Source: Phlebiopsis flavidoalba
Lineage: Eukaryota > Basidiomycota > Agaricomycetes > Polyporales > Phanerochaetaceae
Assembly (NCBI GenBank): GCA_035772785.1
Contig: JAOCPU010000021.1
Coordinates: 310,001-374,000, forward strand
Reading direction: 5' to 3'
Length of the DNA stretch: 64,000 nucleotides
The position numbers were made by a program, and so were the translations under genes. The notes below the pieces were generated by a model. It was not told where the DNA came from. It made no database searches and saw nothing but the letters and a program-made list of their open reading frames with translations. Position 1 is the stretch's first letter. Every line of letters begins with the position of its first letter. Positions 49,092-60,192 of this stretch are shown here, in pieces.

Positions 49092-49500
49092 ATGAAAGAA
49101 ATATTGTAGAGGTGTCGGTGTAGAGTTCCAAACGCGAGGCCGCCATCTCAAGAACCGAATTGAGAACATTGTCTATTTATTGATTTATCTACTGTCCCTG
49201 TCTCATGTACCAAGATTGATGTCTACCTATTACCGCGCTGGCTCATTTACTCCCTTCTCGCTCATGTGATGCTCAGCTTCCAAGGGACCCCGCAATTCAT
49301 CTGGAAGGCGCCTTCACTATGTACCCTGCAAACCCAGTCACTATAAAGCACCACTGCTAGTATGTTACCAGACGTACACGAAGTCAATCCTGTTGAAACG
49401 GTGTTGTCGGATTGAGCAGCAAAATGAATCCATCAGAAACCCCAGCCCGCGGGAGGTAGACTGCAAGATCATAGGAACGTCTAACGGTGACTTTGTGCTT

Positions 49501-50700
49501 CGTGGGAAGGAAAACTTAGGCGAGGGAATGGGGAGTTAGCGGATGGTTCCCAAGTCTTGGCTGTGGCGTTATCCAGGCTCGAGAGAAATGCAGAGTGCAA
49601 ATTGGGGGCAGGCAGCTGCAAGCTGACTATTGTAAATGTGACCGGCACCGCCGATGACGGTGAGCAGAGACATACAAGGTTTCTAGAGATCAGCTTTCTT
49701 CCACATAGGACTGCTGTGGACCAACTGCAGAAGAGTTACCGGAAATTGCGCTAATGCGTAAAAATCAAACTACACACCGCTGTCATGGTAGTGCCTCCTA
49801 GATATAGTGATAGGTCCGATCAAAGCATTCGGCGACCAGACTAAATGAAAAGCTAACACAGAAATGGCGCGTACTGTGGTAGTCTGTAGCCAGCAGCTGC
49901 CAGTCGACCTTAACCTGAGTTCGCGTAGAAGATTAGACGACGGACCTTGAGCCGAGCATAAAAAGCGAACACTGAGCGGCCGCCAAATAGAGGGGCGAAG
50001 GTGCTTAAGTTCTGCGTCCGCATGAAGATGATGCCTGAACGTGACCAAGTTTGTCGTATGTAAAGTTGAGATAACAAATACTACCATCAGGAGGTGACCT
50101 GGTAAGCTGTCATCGCTGACTCATCGCGCCAACAAAACCATCCCTCGTGCCAGATGGCACACAGAGCTGGGTAGTGATGTTCATGCGCTATGAAGAATGT
50201 AACACGGTAGCCTGCATCGTCGCATCGTGGACAGGGTTGCAGGAAAATTGAAACAGGGCGCACGAAAGTTTCGAGCCTTTAAGTCTCAACAAAATCGCCC
50301 AATCACAATATACGTGCGTGAAAGCTACACAAATGAGATAAAGTCTTCAAATTGTCCTCACTGCCGGGGAGCGTGCAATAGGCCTCCGTCCGACTTTTTC
50401 CTGAATAGCAGTTTGTCGGCAAGTTTGGAGTTAGATTTCACATCCATGTAAGTCAACACTATATGAATAAGGAGTAGTTACTGAGCTCCATGTTCTGGAA
50501 AGGCATGGGGACAATGTTGAGCGTCTTGTAGAGTGCGGCCGTTCAAAAAATGAGAGTTAGCCTTCTGTCAAGGTTCATGATTTTGAAAATTTCTCAGCAT
50601 TTCAGAACGCATGTATATATGGAGGATATGAGGTTGGTCACTGACTTCGTATGTGTTTCGATCGCTTTTATGCCGCGGAGTGCATGATGGCAGGAGCAAA
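49501..50700. other. No recognised gene
   Basis: This is the spacer between units 2 and 3. Frames at 49557-49754 (+), 49770-50087 (-) and 50227-50451 (+) show no motif. The last 250 bp lead into repeat R. Confidence 0.3.
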
Positions 50701-51000
50701 TCGCGCGCTACGTTCTCGGTACAGCGTTTGGTTTAGGGTGTAGGGGTCGAGTTTTTTTGGTCGCATTGTCGATAAGCAAGCGAGTGACGGTGTAGTTCGA
50801 GACTTGCCTGACCCTTGCGTGCCGCTGAAATACGACAGACCCCCATGCTACTCCACCCCGAGATTTCTGGTGACGTGCGGAAAACTCATCGTGATCATGT
50901 CGAAATGCACTGACGCGGCGTGTCCCGTCCATGTCATCATTGGCTGATCACAAGGTTCGTGGCGTCCAGGCGGCAGTGCAGGAGGCAGACCTCGTTTGAA
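50700..51000. repeat. Dispersed repeat R, copy 3 (partial)
   Basis: GTTTAGGGTGTAGGGGTCGAG and AAGCAAGCGAGTGACGGTGT match copy 1 at 13.89-13.94 kb. AAATGCACTGACGCGGCGTG and CACAAGGTTCGTGGCGTCC match copy 2. It runs without a break into the 3' end of the X gene of unit 3, showing the uninterrupted junction. Confidence 0.5.
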
Positions 51001-52796
51001 TCAGCAGTCAATAATAGATCGCAGCAAGAGTCACATACGGCGTTCGGCGGCTAGACGGGTGAATGAAATGATATCAGACTTTCGCCGAGTCGATCAGGCG
51101 AAGAACAGAAGCTGGCTTGACAAAAACGCGGGTGTTCAAGTAGCGTACATGCACGGTGGTGCCGCCAGGAGAGTTATCAGCAATTCTCCTAGCGTGATCT
51201 TGGTATGGGAGCGTTTAGTGAGTTTGAGAAGAATAGAGAGACACGAATGAACGGTGCGCATCTCCGAGTCGGAGCACCTAATCTGGCGATCGGCTCTGTT
51301 CTGTAAGCGTTCCTCTTGTATACTGTGCACAGGGGCCTCATTCACGCATAGATATATGTGCATTGTCCCGAGACTACTTTGCATTGAGTCTGAAGTTGTT
51401 GTGGACGCTATCGGTGATGAGAGTATGGCGATGGGGAGGAACAGAGTGCGCAGGCAGACGGGCGCTAAGCAAGTTTGCGCTTTCCTTTCGCCGACGACCA
51501 TGCTGCAAGAACGCGAAAACAAGAGCTAGGTATAGCAGGCCGTATTCACACGTGCAATCGTCTTGCGCTAACAAACTACCTTGTAGAATTTACGCGAAGA
51601 GACCCAAAATCGCGTACAATGACTGCCGAAAGGGAACGGAGGATAATCGCCTTCGCGATCATACCTTGTCGAGAACTCAAGGCAGAAAACTCGAAGCGCG
51701 TAAAGAGAAGAGCTCAATGACATAGGAGGATGACTGTAGGATGAATCCCAAAGCCGGGGAAGACAGACGGCTCAAGGTCCAGTACGTCGCTTGAGCCCTG
51801 TATCATCGTCACGATTCTTACAAGTCTTCCTCGGCGAAGACGGCGGTATGGAGCACTAGCGCACCTAAAGCCCATGCCATGTTATGGCTGTGCAAATCAT
51901 GTAGATTTTAGTGACACAGGTATGTAGGACTGCCTTTCAGCTTCCCCGTCTTTTCATTGACGACGAGCATCCCAGACTACGCCTGACACTTTGAGAACAG
52001 CTCGTCGACTGAGGACCGTGTATGAGTTACGGGTCTACAATTACGGCAACGTTGAAGATTGCGGTGGAGTTAACGTCAATCTACGACAGACCGTGGATTA
52101 TGTACAGGAAAGAAGATCCTTGGATACTCCCTTCCTCTTCCCCCTTTCGCGAAAAACACTTACAAGTGTATACCTACATCCCGAACGGCGATCGAGGAGA
52201 GCTAGGCCAATAGTGGTAGCCGCATTCACTTCAATAGTTTGCTGGAGTAGTTGCCTCTGTGTTGTCAGTGGTTTGTTGTTTCGGAGCCAGAAGCAACAGA
52301 CGCTGATAGCACTGCGGTAGTCTCTTTGCGAGGAGAGACATCTCTTTCGCCCTCTTCTATATTCGCGACTTGGGTCCCGTAGCTTTCGTTGCGGGATGTG
52401 CTTTCGAGGTTTGCGCCCACTACGTCCGACCCGTTGCCCGGTTTCTCGCGTTCAACACCAGGATCCTCGTCGACGATGAAGTCATCCTCGTCATCTGACA
52501 CGTGAGAACTTCGACCGCCTCGACTTTGCCAGGCCCGAGGGCTGTGAATCCAGGAAACACACCACATGGTGAGTAGCGGTCTGCGCTCATACTAGAGATG
52601 AGACTTACCCTTCATCGACAGTGTAATAAACTGCGTCAGAGTCGCTATAGCCATCATGCTCCGGCTCAATGACTTGCTCCTCAACCAGTTGTACTCGAGA
52701 TAGACGGTCAAAAACGTATCTCGGGTCTATTGACGCGCCTGGTGCAGCTGCACTGCGGCCGGATCGATCTCGAGACGCGTCTCGCGACACGGTCAC
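51000..52796 (-). CDS. X-family protein, unit 3 (best preserved X)
   Basis: The start proposed at 52796 (MTVSRDASRDRSGRS) reads to YSDSDAVYYTVDEG at about 52608. An intron follows, then at 52567 a second open stretch with VSDDEDDFIVDED and EREKPGNGSDVV, ending near 52265. Further exons run down to 51136, including a hydrophobic-basic segment (YLALVFAFLQH then GRRRKESA, about 51530-51480). The acidic N-terminal half and a single predicted helix near the C-terminal part are the constant features of the family. I do not recognise it. It is divergently arranged with DUF2235 copy 3, sharing an upstream region with CACGTG at 52794-52799 that overlaps the proposed start, so the true start may be further in. 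Exon limits are approximate. Confidence 0.4.
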
Positions 52797-53131
52797 GTGC
52801 TACACATCCGTGGGAACATCGGCGCTCTCCACCCTCGGCGCGCAGCGCACACCCAGCTTCTCCGAGTCTCGACCTTCAATCATCGTCCAGAGTCATCGCG
52901 CTCCAATCGACTCCAACACCACATACCTCAGTCGCACAAAGCCCAAAGCGTGCGGACTACATAACTCAGAGAAAGTGCGACAAAGATGGGAATAGCCAAG
53001 CGTATTTCGGGCATCGTCCCGACGCGAAGCACGGAAGCATCCCCGCCGGGTTGGGGTACCGAGCATCCTCTTCGGGCGACTTCCCGGACTCCCCCTCCTA
53101 CCATCTCCTATACGATTGTCAGCCCCGCCCC

Positions 53132-53138
53132 TATATAA
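53132..53138 (+). promoter_or_regulatory. TATA box of DUF2235 copy 3
   Basis: TATATAA lies 35 bp upstream of the ATG at 53173, within AGCCCCGCCCCTATATAAGACG. The equivalent site in unit 1 is CGCTCATATATAATACG. Confidence 0.5.
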
Positions 53139-53172
53139 GACGCCGTCTATCGTAGCTCGGGCCGAAAGCCCC

Positions 53173-54805
53173 ATGCAGCCCTCGACCTCCACGAGTTCCG
53201 ACGAGACTCTCGCCAACAACGAAGACACCACGAAAAATGACCAGCGCGGCCAAGGGGTCCAAGAAGCCGGAGAGCTAGAAGCGTCAAGAGCTCGAGAACG
53301 CCATACGTCGCGTCATTGCGCAAGACGAACCGTCTTCTGGACAAGATGTGGGTGCCCAAGGAGCACTCTGACCCGCATGCTCTTTCTCTGCTTCGATGGA
53401 ACTGAAGATCATGTCGACACTGACGTACGTGCGCTATATTTTATCACCTGCGTACACTCATACTCCCTACAAGTGCTCAATGTATTTGATCCGCCGCGGA
53501 ACGGATGAGCCGTACGCTGGTGAGGGGCGTCGACACTGCAGACAAAAAACGACAACGACGGGATGCTCAAGATTCGCAAGGACCATGCCCGGTCCGAGGT
53601 CCACCACCGCATGAGCATCCAGAAGATATACCAAGATGCACTAAACTCTCGCCAAGGTGAGTGCGACGTCGAAGAGGTCGTGTTCTCAGGTGTACACGCC
53701 GGTTCGTACCATCCATCACACGCATACACCCGCATATCCCACAGACGTCGGCGGCGGGCTCGGTCCACAACAACACCACCCACGCCCTCGACACGCATCC
53801 CGCCCCGGTGAACACTTTGCCAATGCTTCCGCTGCGTCACCGGCATTCATTCGACGCCGCGATGCTCCAGCAAGGGCGGCCTCGGCCTCTCGCTCGCGCC
53901 CGACGGCACCGTCTCGCTCCCTCTCGAGGCGCCCACGCGCATTCGCGGCGAAGCCCCGCTCGAGTAGGGCGACGAGGAGGACGAGTATCCCGGGGAGCCA
54001 TCGAACACTTACTCGGCAGCATCGCAAGCGGGATGGCGTGGCCGTCCGTCACACTGGAGAGCATGCTACTCGGTCTTTGGCCTGCGGGCAGACGATCTCG
54101 GGACTATGCGCGCCAGACGAGCAGTGGAAGCAAGCGCAGTGTTGTCTTAGATGGGTGCGTGCTTTTCGGGCGCATGCACTGGAATGCGCCCAGAAAACCA
54201 AGCGTGGTCCGGGGGATGTGGATGCAAAGCATGAGAAAAGGGGGAATACGAGGGTGCCATTTTTGTACAACCAAGTGCTACCAGTGATGAGTCCTTGAGA
54301 TCTCGCGCACAGCGGTGGGAGGCTGACGACATGTAATACGGACGACGCGCGTATCGCGGCCACTCACGACCTTTCATAAGTGGTTTACCTATGCCGCCAA
54401 GCAAGAGCACGCGAATTTCCACATGGAGAAGGTGGCGAGATGTACGTCCTTACCTCCTCCTTTGTACCATTCTTTCATTTACTCACGCATACACCCACAG
54501 ATGGAACCGGGGTCAAGGTCGCAAAAACTACACCCCCGAAGTGCGCGAAGGCCCTAAGGTCTACCGCTCAACTACCGCTCGCTCAAGACGCGCATCGAGA
54601 CGTCCGCGTCCTCGACCCTCCCCCACCCGCGCTCTCCCTCGTGCCCGAAGACACACATCCGCGCGGTCACGCGTCGGCGCACGGCGGAGGTGTATGCGCC
54701 GCATGGGCGACCCACGTTCTCGGGTAAGCATCGCCAGCCGGAGCGGCTGACCTGTCAGGAGTGGAATGTGGAGTGGTGCCGAAGTTGTGGGAGTGGGCGA
54801 GTTAG
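53173..54805 (+). pseudogene. DUF2235 hydrolase, copy 3, catalytic exons deleted
   Basis: Exon 1 is present (MQPSTSTSSDETLANNEDTT, then LCFDGTED near 53390) with the donor GACGTACGTG. About 12 nt into exon 2 the sequence jumps (CAATGT to ATTTGATCCGCCGCGG) into the middle of exon 5. That removes the equivalent of about 29848-30717 in copy 1, including the GFSRG nucleophile elbow. The remainder has DEPYAGEG-type residues, HHRMSIQKIYQDALNSRQ, an intron with acceptor CCCACAG at about 53740, a DVGGG remnant and a C-terminal part with a stop at 54805. The frame slip between the N-terminal tail and the hydrolase core (near 53332) is the same as in copy 1. Not functional as a hydrolase. Confidence 0.65.
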
Positions 54806-55677
54806 GGTGGTGTCGTGTATGTATCTGCGTTATCATGGAACTTAGATAAGCTCTTCGACGTTTAACCGATGGTGACTGAGTACAGCAAGCACGCAGACTT
54901 CGAAGGTGATTGGTGCGTGATAGATGCTGCGGGATCGTGTTTTCCGTGTTGCTCAAGCTCCCATGAGCATGATCGGATAATCCCAACTATGTTTATAGAT
55001 AATTGCCCTACCTGCAATCATCGCGATAGCACGTTGCGAACATTCAAGTACGAGTTCGTCTGGCAGTTCAATGTGTTGCCGCACCATTATGCTGTCCGCG
55101 ATAGACGTAGCACTCCTCCCACCACAAGGTTATATCTTTGCATCGATTGTTCGTCGCCCGAATACTCTCGCTGTTTGACAGCTCGAAAACGTTCAAGTGA
55201 GTATTGACTCGTCAATTGCTAGCAAGTTCTGTATGAAGCCATCGTAGCGCTGCTTTTCAAGTCTACCCACCGTTTGCCTCGGCAAACTCTTCCTCTCGCG
55301 CAGTAGCAAGGTTCTTCGATAAGCCCCTACGCTATTATATTGTTACCAGACATCCACTCAACCCGAGCGGCATTTTCCATCAATTCAGAAGCTTATCAAG
55401 TATGTTAGCGGGGCGACCACCACGATTGATCACGATGAAGGGCTGGGTAGACACGGTTCCGATCGTGGAGAACAAGTACAACTGAGGTGTGGCTTCAAAA
55501 AGACTCCTCCGACTCAATCCCCAGGTTATGTGGCTGCGACACTGGATATCATCATACGGGTCCGGCTGTACGTTTGCGCCTGTACATCCCACATGGGCCA
55601 GAAAACAGTCACGGCTTTGCCTATAAGACTCCTGGCTTTACGTTGAGTACGGCTATTGTACCACCCCACATTTTGTC
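54806..55677. other. Spacer between DUF2235 and DUF6533, unit 3
   Basis: This aligns with the unit 1 spacer along its length (GCAAGCACGCAGACTTCGAAGG, GCGAACATTCAAGTACGAG, GCTTATCAAGTATG). CTTTGCCTATAAGACTCC near 55615 is TATA-like, about 60 bp before the DUF6533 start. Confidence 0.4.
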
Positions 55678-57358
55678 ATGTCTTCGTCACAAGCTGCGCC
55701 AGCGCAAGAGGCTTCAGAGATGTATGAGCACATTACTATTACTATCTGCACGCTGCGTTATCTGATGTTTGCTTCTTAGCAATCTCGAGAGGTATATCGA
55801 CCTGGCTTCCGGCGGTAATGAAGTTTGATACCTATTCCTCATAGTTGAACATTAATTATCATTACGTCGCAGTTATAGCTATCTATGGAATATCTCATCA
55901 CACTCGACCAGGAAGTGGTCACGGTGTGGAAGCGCAACTGGACGGCATCCTCAATTTTACTCATCTCCGTTCGATGGGGGATGGTGGTAACTGCAGCTCT
56001 TGTTAGTGTTACCACCATTTGTCCACTGAACCGGTACGTACTATCATGTAAACCTCATTGAGTGATTGCCAATGATGGGCTGCATGGCTTTTTACAGAGG
56101 TTTGTGCCGCTGCACTCGATGGAGTACTGATACTCAAGGGATTGCACTTCAGCTACACCGCCTGCGACATTATAGGATACATTTTGGACATGCTCGTACT
56201 CATACAATTCGCAGGTACGCTTATCGTAATCTCCTTGGAGTCACTAGTGTACTGAAGAAGTGGCGATTGACAATATTGACAGCATTCTCAGCGTTACGTG
56301 TCTTTGCAATGTGGCACACAAGCACATATCGATACATCTTCACTTTCGCCATTTTCACCCTCGAAATGGTGCCTGTGATAACTAACATTTGTGAGTTTGC
56401 AAGGTCTTCCTAATTAATTGTCATTCATTTCAATAATACACTTTTTTCACTTCATACCAATCATAGCTGATTGACGCTGTGACGGTCATCATGTTTACAA
56501 CCAGTCCAGTGCCTAGTTATTTGGCGGCCATCAAATATGTCGGAGAGAGCACCTATAAATTGTAAGCATTGTGGCAAGTCCTGGGTAAACGCTATATCTG
56601 CTGAGATGTATGCTAAACATGTCTAGATGTGAGTGGAGTAATATTTATGAGATGATAAGTATGCGGTACCATTGGACAAAATTAATTGAAATATGCAAGT
56701 GATCATTATGACCCGGACTAGTGTCATTGCAAAAGCGATGTCTTGACTCTGACACTCACGTTAATCAAGACTTGGCATCAATGGAGGGGAGTCAAGAAAG
56801 TTGAACATGCATCTGTCATTGACTACTTGTCTTCTTCGTGACGGTTCGACATTATATCCAATATTTTTTTTGCTTTGACAGATACTCATATAGGACACTC
56901 CAGGAACAATATACTTTATGTCAGTGGTGTTACATTCAATTCATGAGACAAATGATCTCATCATGACTTGAAATCATCATAGCAGCACACTTCTTATCAT
57001 CAACATCCTTCAGATAGTGGAAGAGACATCTGACCCATCAGCGGTACTACTCCCTAATTTTCTGTACATTTCATGACACACATACTGACTCGTAATATCT
57101 TCTAAACAGACTCGTTTGATTGTCGGCGCATTGGTGACGGATATGGTCTGCATACGTTTTCCTATGTATCAAGCAATCGCTACTTCAAGCTTATCACGTC
57201 CTTTATGCCAGCCGTCAATTCTCGTCAACCGCTTCATGCAATCAATCTACGTCAAATCAACCAGCACAACCGGGAACAGTACCATCACAAACCCACAGCC
57301 CATATCGCAAATCCGAACACCCAGGTTCGCGTTAGGCAATATCGGCGAGTCTCTTTAG
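55678..57358 (+). pseudogene. DUF6533 membrane protein, unit 3, frame-damaged
   Basis: The start at 55678 gives MSSSQAAPAQEASEMYEHIT. The hallmark near 55880-55960 reads EYLITLDQEVVTVWKRNWT but is offset by one base before it (CTATGGAATATC instead of CTATGAATATC). FSALRVFAMWHTSTYRYIF is intact at about 56285-56340, followed by a helix ending MVPVITNI. Near 57220, LVNRFMQSIYVKSTSTT replaces the usual LVNRFMLNLRQIN after a small indel. FALGNIGESL ends at an early TAG (57356-57358) caused by extra T, and the lost tail (SPADEDEEWG) continues in another frame. Confidence 0.55.
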
Positions 57359-58149
57359 ACTACTCTAGCTCACCCGCTGATGAAGACGAGGAGTGGGGGC
57401 GTCGGTTCATGGAACTCTTCCTATCACACGGTGCGGATGTGTCGAGCTTCTCACCATTACTATGGGTGAAGAGACGTATATGTCGATGGATGACGGGGAA
57501 ATTTTGGAGATACCAGCGTAGAGTTCTGAAACACGAGACCAGCCCCATTTCAGGGACTGGATTTGAGACTATATTTATTAATTTAATCTATCATTGTGCC
57601 CTGCACTAGAATAGGAATATCTATCGGATGACCACACAAGGATATTTTTCTCCCATTTATTGCCTACCTAAGGGATTAATGTAGCGTTAACCTGAACGTG
57701 GCTCCCGCTGTAACTCCCGTGGTTCAAAACCTTCCGCAATTCATCTGGCTAGCGTCTCCACTCTGCACCCTGCAAACACGGTTAGTATGGAACACCCCCG
57801 CGCCGTTACCAGATGTAAACGGACCCAAGCAGGCTACTTGAATGGTATTGTCGGAAAGTGAAAAAAGTCACGGTTGGATACGTCGGAGACCCCACCCAGC
57901 ACACGGCGTGGAAGACCACAAGATCATCTGGACAAAGGGAGATGTAGGCGGATATGTCCGAGCAGGCAATCGCGAATGCTGTCAACTATTACACTTATCT
58001 GTTAGTGCCCATGATTACTTGCAGTGAGCACGCCCCCACACCAGTATATTACCGACGTGCTCTGCTGGTGTAGTCGAGCACCGTTGTCTTGCAGGGGCAT
58101 ACCCGCATCGCCTAGCGCAGGAGGCAGGTCTGAGTTTGAATCAGCATTC

Positions 58150-59720
58150 AATGATAGCACCGCAGCAAGAATTACGTACGACGTTCGTCACTGCGAACCA
58201 GCTAGATGGGCAAATGAAATAACGTTTGCGTTCATCGCGGGTGTAATGAGCTGCTCATTACACCCGATGAACGCAGAGTTGGCTTGGCAAAAAGCGCGGG
58301 TGTTAATGTTCAATGCTCAAGATCTCTCGACAAGTAGAGCGTGCGTGAGGGTGCCGTCAAGGGGAGTTTATCAGCGAATGCCTGTATGATGGTCTTAAGA
58401 CTAATAGGGGGCGGCGTCGGTGAGTTTCCACAAGACAAAACCCAATCGCAGACCAAAGCACAGCACTCCGAGGCGCGCAATGTTCGTTTGTGTCTATCCT
58501 CTGACAGTTTCTTGTATGCCGTACACAGCGAGCCCTCTTCACACATTTTTATATGTGCATTGCCTGAGGTACTTTGTATCGCGTTTATGGTTTTCGTTGT
58601 GGTGGCGGGCAAGAACAAAGTGTGTGCGCGGACGCTAAGCGTATCCGCGCTTCCCTTTCGGCGACGACCAGCAACGACCATGCTCTAAAAACGCGGAACA
58701 AGAACCAGGTATAGATAGGCCGTGTCTACGCGTTTCAATCGTTTTGTCCTGACAAAAACCTTGTATAAGTGAAGAGACCGAGGATTTCGAAGAATGACTG
58801 CCGAAAGCATGGAATGAGGGGTCATCGCGTCCGCCGACCATACGTTGTCGAGAACGGTCTCTTAAGCAAGATGTACAATAAACCAGCGCGCGTGAATGGA
58901 AGAACTCCTGCGCATAGGAGGATGCTTTTTGGGATGCATATTCAAGCTGGGGATGGCGTGTTGGCTCGAGGTCCCAGTTGCGTTCACTCTGTTTCTATGT
59001 CATTGTAGCAATCCTTACAAGTCATCCTCGGTGAAGACGGCGGCAAGACCACAATGCTACCAGTGCAGTAATAACGCACCTGAAGCTCCTCCCATGACAT
59101 GGGCTGCGCGGCTCTTGTGTACCCCAGGAAGCAGGTATATCTTCTTGCAATAGTTCCTTTCATTCTACGACGGACATCCAAGATCACGCATACTTCGAAT
59201 GTACTCCTAGCCTTGGCCTCTTCAACACCCCTTTCCCGGGGACGCCTACAAGTGTATATCTACATCCCGAATGCCGACTGAGTAAGGACGATGTTCAGTA
59301 TCGTCACTCGCGTGGTGGTAGCCGTGACAGCTTCCATCGTTTGCACCGGAGGGGTCCTACCTCTGTGGCGTGAGGGGGATGATCAAAAGAGCTCGGATTG
59401 GGAAGAACAGTCGAGCGCGCCAGCTTGGTGGGAGGCAGTGGAGATCTCGGACTGGAGCTTTGTCGTGGGATGATAGTGGTAGTGGATTCAGGTGAAGAAC
59501 AAGCAGGATGCGGTTTCCGCGGTCTCCTTGTCGGCGCCTTGCACGCAACTTGCACGTGCCCGTAAGGAGAGTGGCAAAGTACGTATTTTCCGCTGTTTTG
59601 CTGTCTTTTGTGTGTGGCCTGGGCTTACACACTCGCTTTCAGTCCGGCTGTACTCGAGATGGACGCCCTCTCAGGTCTGATTTACGCGCCTGGCGCAGCT
59701 GCACTGCGCTCTGATCGGTC
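58150..59720 (-). pseudogene. Mosaic X/Y gene, unit 4
   Basis: On the minus strand the first part (about 59720-59380) matches the start of the Y genes: serine-rich ESTTTIIPR and LPPTKLARS, compared with TTTIPDNP and FPTKLV in Y paralogue 2. The second part (about 59190-58150) matches the X genes of units 2 and 3 (ELQVRYYCTGSIVVLPPSS before an apparent donor, then a basic-hydrophobic block near 58700-58620). Stops and slips interrupt both. A 49-bp palindrome lies inside it at 58227-58275. It suggests that X and Y share a 5' end or recombined. Function unknown. Confidence 0.35.
58227..58275. repeat. Near-perfect palindrome
   Basis: The arm TGCGTTCATCGCGGGTGTAA continues to GAGC (58227-58251). 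A 1-nt centre and the arm GCTCATTACACCCGATGAAC continuing to GCA (58253-58275) follow, with a 2-nt bulge. The matching places in units 2 and 3 have only a short TTCATCG...CGATGAAC stem, so the palindrome is specific to unit 4. Confidence 0.85.
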
Positions 59721-59754
59721 TCGAGACGACCGCCGCGACGTCTCGGGACGCGGT

Positions 59755-59760
59755 CACGTG
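59755..59760. promoter_or_regulatory. CACGTG in divergent promoter, unit 4
   Basis: CGCGGTCACGTGGT is the fifth instance of the shared motif in the same context (GATCGGTCTCGAGACG upstream). The TATA box found in units 1-3 has been removed here by the deletion that truncates DUF2235 copy 4. Confidence 0.45.
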
Positions 59761-60192
59761 GTACATTTCCGTAAGGGAACATCGGTGCTCCCACGGTCCT
59801 CACCCAACTTGGCGCGCAGCGTACACTCAGCTCCTCCGAGTCTCGTCCTTCAATTATCGTTCAAAGCCATCACGCTTGCATTCGACTCCTCTCTCCGTGC
59901 ACCCTTCGGGGTTCAAACATTTCTATTGTGGTGCATTGTGACTACTGATTCCACGTACTTGGCCGATTTTCAGTTGCTCGCCAGACGGATCGTGGACAGC
60001 CGTGGGGACGAAAGCCACAGATGACGCAAGAAGTGCGATCCCGGGCGTGGCGTGGGACCATGCGAGACGCCACAAAGTTCAGGCGCATAGGGCGTGTCGG
60101 TGCCCGCCTTCCTTCTGTCTCGTCACCATCTCGAACAGCTCCGAAACCTCAGCGCTGGCCATGTCCATCGACGCGATCTCCAGCCGAAAGCA

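Larger units (their letters stand above)
39556..49500. repeat. Tandem unit 2
   Basis: Second copy of the unit of about 7 kb: X gene (minus), promoter, truncated DUF2235, DUF6533. Without the 2.95-kb interruption at 44.1-47.06 kb its length would be about 7 kb, like unit 3. Confidence 0.7.
51000..57950. repeat. Tandem unit 3
   Basis: Third copy of the unit, about 7 kb, with X gene, promoter, internally deleted DUF2235, the 0.87-kb spacer and DUF6533 in the standard order and spacing. Confidence 0.7.
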
